Shown piece after piece: positions 34,548-47,838 of a stretch of DNA of 64,000 nt. Location: assembly GCA_038373885.1 (NCBI GenBank), contig JAWZYV010014436.1, forward strand, positions 96,285 to 160,284, in the 5' to 3' direction. The notes under the pieces are model-generated. The model made no database searches. It had not been told where the DNA came from and worked only from the letters and a program-made list of their open reading frames with translations. The position numbers were made by a program, and so were the translations under genes. How positions within the stretch are numbered: the first letter of the stretch is position 1; every line of letters starts with the position of its first letter. The stretch comes from Cheiracanthium punctorium. Its lineage: Eukaryota; Arthropoda; Arachnida; Araneae; Cheiracanthiidae.

Positions 34548-36692
34548 TCAGAAGACTTCGATCATGGACGACCTGTCTTTTCCAACACCAATCCATTTAA
34601 CTAAAAAATAAATAAAACATACATGTAGTCACAATATAGTTGAATAACATAAAATTAAACTGCAAAGAAATTTTAAAACCGATTATTTACAACATAAGAC
34701 TAATTTCAAACCTGCCAACATATAGAGAAGAAAATCCAGTAGATTTATGTGGTATCAATCTTCAAGTCGGAATTACATAGGCGTGCCACAAAACACACTC
34801 AGCAATTTTTTCGCACATTAAATTTCATCAGCTATTCTATGTATCATTTTTTAAATAAGTTGACATGACAGTTATGGTTTTTAAAATGAACAGTTTGCTT
34901 TTTATAATAATTTATGTTTGAAATTTCAATTTCACATAAGATCATGTTAAAAATTGAATTTGTAAAAGAGCTTGTGAAATAAATAAAAATTCAATGTTTC
35001 TTTAGGTTCATACCAGTTTGTTAAATGTTCAATTTTTTTTTTTTTTTTAAAGCAGATATTTTGTAAAAGTAAATTAAGTAACTAAAAAGGTAAAATTTTG
35101 GGGCTTTTAACATATGAATGTTACAATTAAAGGATTTGATATCTAATTTCGAAAATTCCACAAGAATTCTTCACAAATGAATAATCAATATAAGCACAAA
35201 TCTTACTACTTGAAAGATACTGTGGTATATTGGTCTATTTTGAATGAATAAACTCTGATAGGGGTAATCTTTCAGAACTGGCGGGGAAATATGAATACGT
35301 TGATTGCTAAAGCTTCAAACTGTCAGAAAACCAGGAGATTTTAATGTAAAATCAGAAGACCAGGAGAAAACATCAAAATCCAGTAGAGTTGGCAGGTATG
35401 TAATTTATTTGAATTTTATTTCAATGAAAATATTTAACAAATTAGTGTCGACAAAATGCAAAACTAATTTGTTAAATCTTGAATTGTAGACTTGAAAACT
35501 AAATAAATAACAGAAAATTTGGGAGGTGGGGAGGGAAGGGACAGCCAACAACTTAATCAAAAAAGTTTATGATTGCCAAACAAGTAAGGGTGTTTTACCT
35601 TTAACATGCGCTAGTTTTTCTATTTCCTTGATATAATTTCTGGCATTCACTGGAAGCTCGTTAAACTGCCTAACCTTTTCTGTGCAGGTATTCCAACCAG
35701 GTAAAGTAATGTAGTCTACTTCAACTTTTGCCATTTCAGCAGCACAAGCTACAATATAAAGTAAACATACAAATTAAATTAAATACAATCATTCGATGTA
35801 TCATTTCTACACTAAGTGAAAATGCAGGGATGACATTGGCAAAAAAGCAAAAAAACTGGAATCATACAAGAGCAAAAAATGTGGACACAAGATATTTGTA
35901 TATAATATATGTGAAAGAAGTTTTAAGAAAAATCTGAACATGCTACAAGATAAAAATATTACACAGTCAGCCAATAACTAGTATTAGAAATCTTAGACTT
36001 GGCAAAAAGAGGAATTTTCACAGAAAAAAGACAAAAAAGAGAATTCCTTTTAATTCACAAAAAGCTGAAATCAGCCTAAAAACTTAAGAACCTCAACCCT
36101 CAAACATGTACCCCCCCCCTTTTCTTTCTTTTTTTTTTTTTTTTTTTAACTGAACCATCTTTATCCTTTCATTGAACATTCATTATTAAACATCTTCATC
36201 TTTTAATATTAGAATCAACATACATAATTTAAGTGACAATGTGTAATTTTAGTTAGGACAGCATCTGCCCCACTCATTTCTTAAAAGATAACCAGAGATT
36301 CCTTTATTTTTTACTTGCTCCCTCCAGCGACCAGTTGGTTTGCCATTTTAATAAACCTTGTTCGGAGAGAATCCTGTTCCTCACCGGCTTCCTTGGGACT
36401 GAAATCTCTCAGATTCTGAATGGAATTTAAAATAAAGATGGTTATAAACAGTTGCGGCCCTATAGTAAGTGGCGCCCCCTTCTAATGTAAAAAAGACCCC
36501 CCCTTTTATGCTCGACTTAATTTTTGAGTTAGAAATGATGCCCCTTTGAAGCTGGCGCCCCTATGCGATGCTTACCTTGTCGGGCTGCACCTGGTTACAA
36601 GATGGTTAAATGATAAAAACCTACAAAAAGGTACAAATTTTTTTCATCCTGTATTAAATGACGACGAAGAGCTTCTGGATATATTGGCCTTT

Positions 36693-36723
<31 letters not shown>

Positions 36724-39700
36724 GAAAGAAAAGAAAGTAAGAAAATCTGAAACATTTTCAGATTTTAAATACGCACTGAAGTGCTATACATTAAAAGTGT
36801 ATTATAATCCATGGGTCTTCCCTATTTTCTTTCCTTATTCCATTAAGTTGGAAAGTATATCATTATTCATGAGTGATTATAAACACAATTAAAATTGATA
36901 TTTCTAACATTCTTTTTCTGGATGTAATACATTAGAAATAGATGGGAAAAGCTGCGCAGAAAAATGCACTATTCGAACTGAAATAAAGTTCCAAAAACGT
37001 ATTCAGGTGCATTCGTAATTCAAGTATCAGACGATAAATTGCGCCAAGCACTAGAATCACATCTTCTCAAAATCGCATATGATAACCATTTTATTTTTTG
37101 CCAAATTAAGAAGTTGCACTATTTTAGCCTTGAAAAATTTCCAATTCCTATTTTTCTTTTGAGTACAAAACATTTCCTTCCTGCTCTGACTTCACATGCA
37201 CACTGTATTTTAATTAAAAAATAACCTTACAAATAATCTAAACAAACAAAAAAAAAATCATTCTTTTTACTTCAAGAGTCTGAATCATTTAATAATCTTG
37301 CCAAATATGGCAACCTAGATGCACTTATTCTTCACTCTTTCCACTGCTGGGTTACAATTGCGAAATGACGAGAGCAAAAATTAGCATTTGAGACATGTTT
37401 TTATCGATATCTCCTAAAATAATTCTAATTTTCATACAACATTTGGTAGGTCTACGATTACCCGTATAGGAGCTACGTGAGACACAAACTAACATTTTAC
37501 ACTTTGTTTTATTTATATAGATGATCTATGGACTGTTTCTTTAATACTTTAGGGTATTTAGCTAAAAATTATGTATGTGAAACATTTTTAAAACTTTTGA
37601 ATATTATAAGCCATTTGAAAAGCAGAAAATTAAATTATTTTCTTAAATGTAATTTTTTGTCTACTCTTATGAATAAAAAAACTTTAATAATAGTTGATAA
37701 TTTGACTTTATTTTTCAATAAACAAATGTAATAATTAAAATATAAAATAAATCTTAGTACCTGGAGGTGTCTCTAGCCTTTTGTTGTTCACACGATAGGC
37801 AACACCTATTTTTATTTCTTTGAAAGTATCCAAGATGTCTAGTTTTGTAACAGCAATTCTAAAAATAAAGTAATACACAGGTAAAGTAAATAAAAAACTT
37901 TGTAAAAAACACACATAAGAAGTAAAAGGAAAAAGTCCTTTGTCCTTTTTCCTTTTACTTCTTATGTGTGTTTTTTACAAAGTTTTTTACTTACTTTATC
38001 GTTTAACACCAGTATTTTGAGTGTTTTTTCAATACACAGGTGTTAAAAGAATAATATATAGATATATAAAGCTATAGTGAATTAGAAGCCATTTTGAATA
38101 TTTAAAGACTGTTTTAATATGAATTGAATAATGTCTGGAATTGCTATCTTCATTTCCTACTGATGTGAGATCACAGCTGGTGAAATTTAATTAATATGTT
38201 TGGTTTGTAATGAATCTCTGTTGCATTATATAGAACATTGAACACCCTTATAATTAGGATTCCTACAAAGAAATTGTTCAGACTGACTGTACTGAAAAAT
38301 TCCCTATCAATTTTTATTTTTATTACCCTTACATGACATAACTGAAATTGACTGTATTTGTGTACAAGATTTTCCTTAATAATGATTACACTTGTAGAGT
38401 CAAAATCATTCTTCAACAGAAGAAATAAATTAGGGTGTATGAAAAAATTCCGTGGTCCAATTATGGACATACTGCATTAAAAATAGCTGAATGTTAAACT
38501 ATGTATAAACAGAGCAGATACCAAACTATCAATTACAAATCCTCCCATTTTCCTTCATCATAGTATTATTCCAAAATCCAGACTATCTTTTATAAATTCT
38601 GACATTCAAATGACTAAGTTTTTCACATATAAACTTGGAAATAAGTCAAATTAGAGTAACCAGTAGTTCGATAAATTAGGACTTCAATTTAGTTAGATTA
38701 AAAATCAACTCAACTGTTTATATTAGATAAACATACAATGTGCATGAAAAATATTAGTTTCCTAACCACAGAATGAGTACGTAGCTAATATATTGTTAAA
38801 AAGTAAAACTTAATTTTCATAGAAAAGGATAAATACTAAATGCATGATTTATATAATACATAAGGTGATTTAAAAAAAAAAAAAAAGTCTTGTAACGCAC
38901 AAGAGAGTACTCAAGTGTAATATCTGAAAAGCAATTGCAAGGAAAATGAAAAATGTTAATTCCACATTTCATATGTATTTCTTTTGTTTTCAAAATAGTC
39001 TTTATTCCAATTTTTACTCCCCCTCTCCAATCTGATTCATATATGAATCTGGCCAATTTTTCAATTTATTATACTGGTTTGGGAGGGGAAGTAGGTCTAG
39101 TAGTGAATTTTTACTCTTGGGGCAATGGAGGTTTGAATAAAGGAAGGCTAAAAGGCAAATATTCTCAAAAAGGACAAAAGATTAAAATTGCAATGCTGGA
39201 AGATGAGAAACTCTCACACTAAAAATTTTATGAACAGGTAAGGAGAGAAAAAGGCAAATATGATTATTTACCAAATAAACAGAACTATAGGGGAAGGGGA
39301 AAAAAAAAAAAAAAAGTGCATGATTACTGTTAAAAATGTCTCTTTAATTCCATTTTTTAAACTACATTCTTTGTTTATTGATAATTCTCAGTGGCCAACC
39401 TCATCATGTGGTCCCCCCACCACTTTATTACATGATTATAATATTGTGAATAGTTTTTGTCACAGACCCTATTGACAACTTCAATGTAATGTATCTTGTA
39501 CGAACGAACAGACAATATTTATAAACACTTGGGATGTCAGAAATATTACAAATTGACTTTTCAAATTGCTAAAAGAAAAATTTTAAAATCAAATTAAATT
39601 AACCCTAATCTGTATAAAGAAAATACCTACGCTGTATAGCCATTGATCATATTAGAATATTTAAGCAAAACAGTATCTAGCCAACCACATCTACGCTTCC

Positions 39701-42700
39701 TTTTAGTTGTCACACCAATTTCAGCTCCTCTCGTTTGGAGAATTTCACCAAGTCCCTAAAAAGATAAGATAATGTATTATTGAATTTGGCACAAGTACAG
39801 GGTTAAGTCAAGATAGTTTTCGAGGAATCCAAAAAGTTCCAACTTTCAAAATACATTTCTATGTCAAAGTAAATTGAGCTTTATTTATACAGTAAAACCT
39901 CGATACAACGATACTTAAGGGAACCAATTAAATGATCGTTCTGGAGGGATGCATTGCTATATCGAGGGGAGATTACATGGTATTGGAATTTCAAGGAACT
40001 GCAAAATTTTACTATAGAGAGATTTATCATTTTATCAGATATCATTATAGCGGGATCTCTGCATGTATGAAGTTAAATTAAAAGGTTACAAAAGGTATCA
40101 GGAAAATGATAAGGACTTCTTCAGAGGGTCATTAAATCAAGGGTTGCTAAATTGCGAATCAACTGTATATAAATGTGAAAGCTTGTTTATCCGGGAACTC
40201 CTGCAATACTGATAAAGTAATTAAAAAACTTTGTAAAAAACACATATAAGAAGTAATAGGTAGGAGGATACGCACGTTTCGTTCAAAAATTGTTTTGAAC
40301 TTCATCAGTCCAAGCCCTTCGTCGTAAAGAACACAGGGAACTGGGACGAAGGGCTTGGACTGATGAAGTTCAAAACAATTTTTGAACGAAACGTGCGTAT
40401 CCTCTTACCTATTACTTCTTATGTGTGTTTTTTACAAAGTTTTTTAATTACTTTATCGTTTAACACTAGTATTTTGAGTGATTTTGCAATCCTGCAATAC
40501 TGGTCGACTGATCAGCTTGAAATTTTGTACTGATGCGCAAAAGGTAGAATAGTTCATAATCAACTTTAAAACTCTCAAAACTCAATTGTTCCATGATTTT
40601 TTGATAATTTTCACCTTCAGAAAGCATTTCTAGTTTCTGATTGGGTAAAATCATGATCATATGACACACCATCTATATGCTGGCGATAGACATAACTAAG
40701 CAAAGTGGCATATCATAAATGAAATGTCATTTTGATGTCGTGAGTTTAAAAATGCATTAAAAATCAGAATTAGGTTAACAAGCTTTGACAATACATTACA
40801 TCACGGGTGAAATCATAAAATTCCAGATCAGGGTTTAAGCTGGGTCAGAAAATGCTGTAGCAAAAGTGCTAAAATGTAGAAAAAAGCTGTAGCAAAATGC
40901 TAAAGAAAGTTAGCGGCTTATAAATTAATGTAACACCAATTAATATTAAATTTTCTTCTACTTACACTTCAAATGCAAAAAAAAAAACTTATTATTTTAG
41001 AAATATTAACATATTGAAAAACTTTTTATGACACACAAAGTCATCACAAGCAAAAATGACAAAAAAGAAAAATGCTATTAACAATTTCGCATTCTTAACA
41101 AATCGTTTTTTTGCGACGCACAATATTTCCCCCCCCACATTTTCGTGCATTTCGTCGCATTTTGTGAAAAATGCAACTACAGCTTGATCCCTGTTCCAGA
41201 TTACTTGCTGCAAAAAAAGTAAAATAATGCAAGTTTCCCCTCCCCCCCTTCTTTCACTAATTCAAGAAGATGCCAAGATGATGCGTTAGATATCGCAACT
41301 CAGAATAATGCAATTTGACATCATGAGTTTAAAAATGAATTGAAAATCTAATTAGGTTAGAAGGCTTTGATGTAAAAATTTACTAAATTCAAAGTATTTC
41401 GTTTATTGCGCAAGCTACTCTTGGCAATTTAACATAATTATTTATCTGCAACCATAGTAACAAAAGGAAACTTTCATTTTTTAAAATTGTGGGAAATTCA
41501 AAAGTTGATACAAGGTTGCAAATATTAATTAACATAATACATAATATTTGCGATGGTCGTCATATGTATTCCAAAAACTCTTTCAGAATGTCACAAAGTC
41601 GTTAAGACTTTTGGCAGTATGTATATATTAAATATACTTTTATTAGATTACTGTGCGAAATAACCAGACTCTACCTGGAGTCGAAACGAGACATCCTAAA
41701 TTAAAAATTGCATGAAATTTGCAAAGTTTGCAACGCAATTTAAACATCCTATTTGCAATTTGAGAGATTTTAAAAATAGCTCAAGATTACACAGTTTGAT
41801 GTTTTTCATAAGACTGAACCATGGAGGATTTAGACTGGTACAGCTTGAATGTTTTCCAAAAAGGCAAAATGAAATATTTTCCGGTTCTAAGTACTCCAAT
41901 CGGACAAGAATTTTGCTTAAAATTATATGTAGAGCTGTTTCAATAGCAACCATTATAAAAAATGTTTATCATTTATGATGATGCATAAATTGCAGATAAT
42001 TGCCAGAGTAGAAAAGCATTATTGGTTTCAAATACCTAAGCTATTTTTTTAAAATTGAGCATTAGAGGGAGAAATAAAGATTGATAATATTAATTTAAGT
42101 AATAGGTATGGAGTAAAACACAGTATACACCGTTAATAAATATTTCGTGAAATTAAAAGTGTTTATTCATTTTCCAATGGTCGTCTCACAACTAAATTAA
42201 TCCCAGGATGTGTTAATATATCCAACAGTAGTTTCAACAGAAAGGTCTACCTGAACTTTTATTTTAAAGATTTTGTTTTGTCAGATAGTTACAACCATAT
42301 TTTAGGAAAATATTAGTTTTCTGCCATGCAGAGAACGGGCATGCAGCTACTATCTATCTAAATAAAAATTAACATTTATTTGTATAATATGTAAATTCAC
42401 TGTTTATTCTTAAATAATTCGACTGGTTGGTTTGTAAGAAATTTTGTGCAGGTATGCTGACTAACACAGAAAATACATAGGCTATATAAGAAGTTTGAAA
42501 ATCTACCAATTTTCATTTTATTGTAATTTTCAGCTTCAAAAAGGTTAAATACTTGTGCACCACATGGCTTTAGTTTAAGATAGTCAAAACTAGTAAATTC
42601 CATGCGATTTTGATAGACAAGCATCCCAATCTAGTGGATCAAAGAGAACAAATAAATACATATCTGATACAGCTCACATTACTAAACAATTTTCACACAC

Positions 42701-45700
42701 ATCATGGTTTTGGGTCACAAGAATTTCATGTAAGTCATGATGCACATGGAATTAGTATGTGACAGTAAGAAAGTCTGATATTGTAAGAGTGATTAATGTC
42801 ATTTTGATATCATGCATTTAAAAAAGCATTAAAAATCCAATCTAGTGTAATTTTGTGCAGGTCATGGCTACTACTTTTACTCCACACACACACAAAAAAA
42901 AAAAAAACACTACTACTCCATACAAAAAAATTCTCAATTAGTAAAATGTGTCTCATACTCAATGAGGTAACCACGAAATTTGAAAATTATATTTTAACAA
43001 GTGTCAGAAAAAAGAAAATTTATGCTGACCACTTTTCAATGTCTCTCGAAAGGAAAAAAAATCGGGTTGGATAATTGTGTTTCAGGGGTCACACAGAAAT
43101 TACAAAAATAATTTTTTGCACTCTAGATATAAACTTTTACATTTAAATTCAAGTATAGCCCTGACCATCTTTCTTTAAAAGATATCAGATGCATTTTATG
43201 GTGAAAGGCTGAAATTTTGTGAATGACCTCATTAGTATATAAAGCATATTTTATTAATTGGAAATTCTTTTGTATGGCAGGCATATGCAAATTTAAAGTA
43301 ACTTTTTGTGGGATACCTTACAGAAAGTTCGTAAAATGAATTCTGATTATTTCCAAAGTATAAAAGACTAAAAACATGTTTTATTCATTGACAATATTTT
43401 AAGGCTCCTTCTTACTTAATAAAATGTCTTTCTGAAAACTTGCAGAATATTTGGGAAAGTAGAATAAATGTAAAACTAAATGCAAGTTAAATATATATAT
43501 AAAACTAACAAGTAAAACACAAAACATACTACAAATAAGACATATCTCGCATAAAAATATAACAGCTATTAGCAAGAATTAGAAACCAGATTTTGAAGCC
43601 AAATAAAGTGCAAGAATTAATATATATATATACATACATCATATAATTCTGTAGGAAAAGGTCCATCTCCAACTCTAGTGGAATACGCTTTTACAACACC
43701 ATATATTTCACCAATTACTGTAGGAGGTATTCCCAGTCCAGTACAGGCACCACCAACAGTACAATTTGAAGATGTAACATAAGGATAGGTACCTAACAAA
43801 AATAAGCCATTATTACACAAAATGCAAAATAAGAATTCGAAACAGCATGCTACATAAAAATTAATAATTTACCGAAATCAATATCCAGCAGAGCAGCATT
43901 GGCACCTTCCACCAATATTCTTTTACCTGAATTTATAGCATCATGTAAGTATGAGACAGTATCAGTAACATAAGGGACAAGACTCTTAGCATATTCCTAC
44001 AACAAAAAGAAACGTACAATAGTAATCACCACATTATAATCTTTGTAGTACAAATTTATAAAATTTTTTAACTTTATACAGAAAATTATAAGAGAAAAAG
44101 CAAAGTAATGTTGCAACTAAACAAGATCTCAGGAAGGAAAAGAAAAGAAAAAATCTTTAAAGATAAACCATTCAAGATCCAATATGAATCAAAATTATAC
44201 GGCCCACGACTTTGCTAACATCCTAGAAGTTTAGCCTGTGACTTCATAAAGTTTGGCCCGCAACTTTTGAAAGGTTCCCCATACCTGCATTAGATAAAAT
44301 TAATTTCATGGTTGGACTGCCAAATATGCAAAAGTATTTGATTTGTGAAAAAAACTTTTGCCATAGAAATATTAACATGGCATGATACTTACAGCACAAC
44401 TGAAAAATTACAAAAACTATGTTAGTATTACCTATGATCATAAATAATGTAAAAAGAATTTCATAAACAAATTTATTCACTTTCATAATGCTTTAATACT
44501 ACCGAATGATATTTCATTTTATTTTTTAGTTCTAAAATAATTTTAGATGATGTGAACAACTATTTTATTTTGTCTAGATTTGTAAAGCATTAATGATGCA
44601 TAATCAGTCATTCTGCAAAGCATTTGTTAAATTTTACAAAAAGTGTAAAAATATTTTTGATATAAAGAAATATCTGCATGAAATTAGTGTTTCACATACT
44701 TTTCGGCTACCATGACTGTCAGTAAAAATAAATGCTTGTGGTTTAATCTTTGCATAAAAGCATATTACCCTAAGTGAGTTTCCAACCCTATTAACCCTCC
44801 AAGCATTTGTGACTTAAAAAATCCCGTTCAATCCATTCCAGTTTTCACTGCAAATGCATCTATAATTTAAATTATTTATAACACTCAAATATCATTAAAT
44901 ATATTTTGATATTAAAGCTTGTAATTAATACAGGAGCAATGATTTTTAATGATTACAAATTTTCCTATCAATAAAAAAATAAAAATAAAATAAAGCTGCA
45001 TGAAATTTTTACTATTAAAATAACGTTACAATATTTGCCCTTTCCAAGCCACTCAGAGGGTTAGGCATTCATGACATTAAAATGATGGCAAATTTCCTGA
45101 CAATTAGAATTTAAAATAAATAATTTTATATTTTATTTATCATAATTATAGTATTAGAATCTGATACTGTCACTTAAGCTGTCAAATTCAATAATCAACT
45201 AAAAACGAGTTAGAGTTCTCTGTTAAAAACATGAAAAGAAAGATAAGAAAATATGTATGATGAAACAAATAGAACATAAATTCATTGGCTCCAAAAAATT
45301 CTCAAATTTTAAAATGCTATTGTAGCTATTTTGCAGTTCTCCTTTCACGTGATATGTGACCTTCCTCAACTTACCTGGAGCTACACATGCTGACTATGCT
45401 CTTACCCATAGTAGATGGCACAGTTTTAGGCTCTGTCCTTAAATTTTAATCCATGGTTTCTTTTAATCCAGAATGCTTTCATGCCATGACAATGCAAACC
45501 AAAAAAACTTTAATGGCATCATGAATAAACTAATTCAATTCAAAATGTTGTTTTACTTTGAAATTCGTTAAGTCTCCTTATTAATATTTCTTTACTGTTT
45601 AGCTTTTAATAAAACGTATAAATGCACATTTTATCTGACAAAATAATAATTTTGACTGATAGATAGATAGTAATGTTCAGGATATGACAATTTGAACAAC

Positions 45701-47799
45701 CTGGAATTAGATTTTTGAGTATTTTCTCTTTCAAATTATGTATGTTTTATTGCCTGCATTATCAAGAAACACAAACCATAAATGCGATGGCCAAAGAACA
45801 AAATTTTTACACAGTAGTTAATTGACTGTTTCACTGCAAAATTCATGGAAAATCTAATTCATATTTTTATTAAACTTTAAAAGACAGTTCAATGCACATT
45901 GCTTAATCTGTCCAAATTAAAAAAAAAAAAAAAAAAACATTTTGATGGACAGATTTTAAGATATGACAATTAAAAAAATTTCTCAAAGAATTCCAATAAA
46001 TGTGGAGTTTCTTTGAAAAAATCTGAAAAATCAGCAGGTTATATTATGCATTCAGAAAATGATTTTGAAAGAAAATTTTCTCTTTTCCATTCCTATCACA
46101 GAGTATCTGAAAAAATACTCAAAAATCCATAAAATATTGAATAAAAAATTTCTAGCTTATGTCTCAAATTTGGCATTTCTACATTTTGTCATTTGTTGTA
46201 TTGCTATTGACAGACACAGACATCTTATTGCAAGTAGAGAAAAATAAGCTTTGCCTCTTTTTCAAGCCTTTATCCAGCCTAACCTCTGAACATACAAATT
46301 ATTAAATTTCAAATATATTTAAAATATTTGAAGTTTTTCCCTCCAGTCAAGAAAGTTAATGAGTGTGTGTGTGTGTAGGGGGGGGGGGCAGTAGAGGAAC
46401 TGCTGGTCTAAAGTTTAAAAAAAAAAAAATCCCCGATTTATAAAACAAATAAAATCATACACAACTCATGCCTGCACTGTCCCTAAAGAAAGAACACAGG
46501 ACTTGGGCTATGCAGGAAATGCACACCTAACAACTGTGAGGTGTTAAGATAAAATGTATACTTCAGAAGTTTCATTAAAAATTTGCACTAATGATTAAGG
46601 AAATTTTACAATCATACGACTAATATAAAATATCATTGCATTAAAAAAAAAATGTTTGCAGTTATGTGATCATATTTACAGGAACAATAGTGTTGGTCAC
46701 TAAGTGCACTAAAAACATGCTACAATTCAGAAAAAGCACTTTTTTAATAAGTGAATAAATGCCACACTTACTTTATATTTTTTAACTTCTGCTTCAATAT
46801 CAATATTTAATTCTGAATGCTGGTGCATATAGCTCTTGCAAAGGGATCTTAATCTAAATTTTTAAGGATAACACAAACAAATTAATTTTTAAGTATTCTG
46901 ACTTGTTTCAAATATAATTAACACGTTATTGTAAAGTAATAAAATTGAAAATTTTTATTTTACATCACAAAACAGCAAAAATTTAAGTATTGCACTCCAT
47001 GAATTTCAAAATTTTAAGTTTTGTTGATACACTGGAAAGTTACATAATATAATTTCTAGCCTATTATAAGCATTATGTTATTAACGCTTTGTTTCACCTC
47101 ACAATTTAATTTCTTGTTAATAACTATTTCTTAGTATTGTATAAAGTATGGAAAGTTTTATGGCTACAGTGAAATACGCCTTAAAGAAAATTTTCCACAT
47201 TACTGAATTACAATGCTATTTAACAGAATAGCAATTTGATCTAATAATCAAAAAATGATTTGAATTGCTATTCCAATCAAGACTGTTTCTATGATATTAA
47301 CTAGTTAATTTTATTACAACAAAACCCCGTCTTAAACAGAATATTAAAAAATTTCAATTCCTAAGAAAAGGTGTTTAATGAAGCGAGATTCTAATGAGGA
47401 AATACATCCATTAAAGATGTTTCAACAGTTATGACAAAACTATACTTCAAAATTTCTAGTATTTTCCGAAATCATATGGTACAAGTATGTCTAATATATA
47501 CTTATTTCCATAAAAATATAAAGGAAAATTTACCCAAGGTTTTTCCTAAAACTAAATTTTCATAAAAAACAAGAATATGCAGATGCAACTGAATAATAAT
47601 ATCCAGTAGACCTTACTAGATTGAATATTGGCTGTCTAAATACTGTATAACTACTGCTCATCTTTAGGAGGTTCAAACAATAACATTTAATGGAATATTT
47701 TTACCCGAGATAAACTACTGTCATTCGATAAGGAATATACTAAGGAACATTGACAGACCTGAGGGGAAAATGACCCAACATGAAAATATGGTTCATGGT

Positions 47800-47838
<39 letters not shown>

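Larger units (their letters stand above)
40212..40489 (+). mobile_element. 278-bp palindromic element with paired hammerhead motifs
   Basis: The 13-bp duplication TCCTGCAATACTG (40199-40211, 40490-40502) bounds it. Arms 40211-40323 and 40345-40457 (113 bp each) are reverse complements with two mismatches, around a 21-nt spacer. A one-sided 3' tail (40458-40489, TAACACTAGTATTTTGAG...) follows. There is no coding. The same arrangement (inverted partial copy, direct copy, longer tail, about 13-bp duplication) is seen in the 19-24 kb Penelope dimer, so I infer a non-autonomous Penelope-type element. Confidence 0.85.
40166..42350 (+). mobile_element. Helitron-like non-autonomous repeat, copy 2
   Basis: A diverged relative of the 5961-9066 copy. 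It starts GTGAAAGCTTGTTTATCCGG, shares CAGCTTGAAATTTTGTAC and CTATATGCTGGCGATAGAC, and ends GGGCATGCAGCTAC, where the other copy has CTAG. It hosts the 278-bp ribozyme element and lacks the 1.2 kb inverted-repeat insertion, so the two copies reveal each other's empty sites. Confidence 0.6.

Noticed and set aside
44793..45065. A further TTAA-type element (AACCCTCC ... GAGGGTTA)
   Set aside because: The right end lacks TTAA and the inverted match is only about 8 bp.
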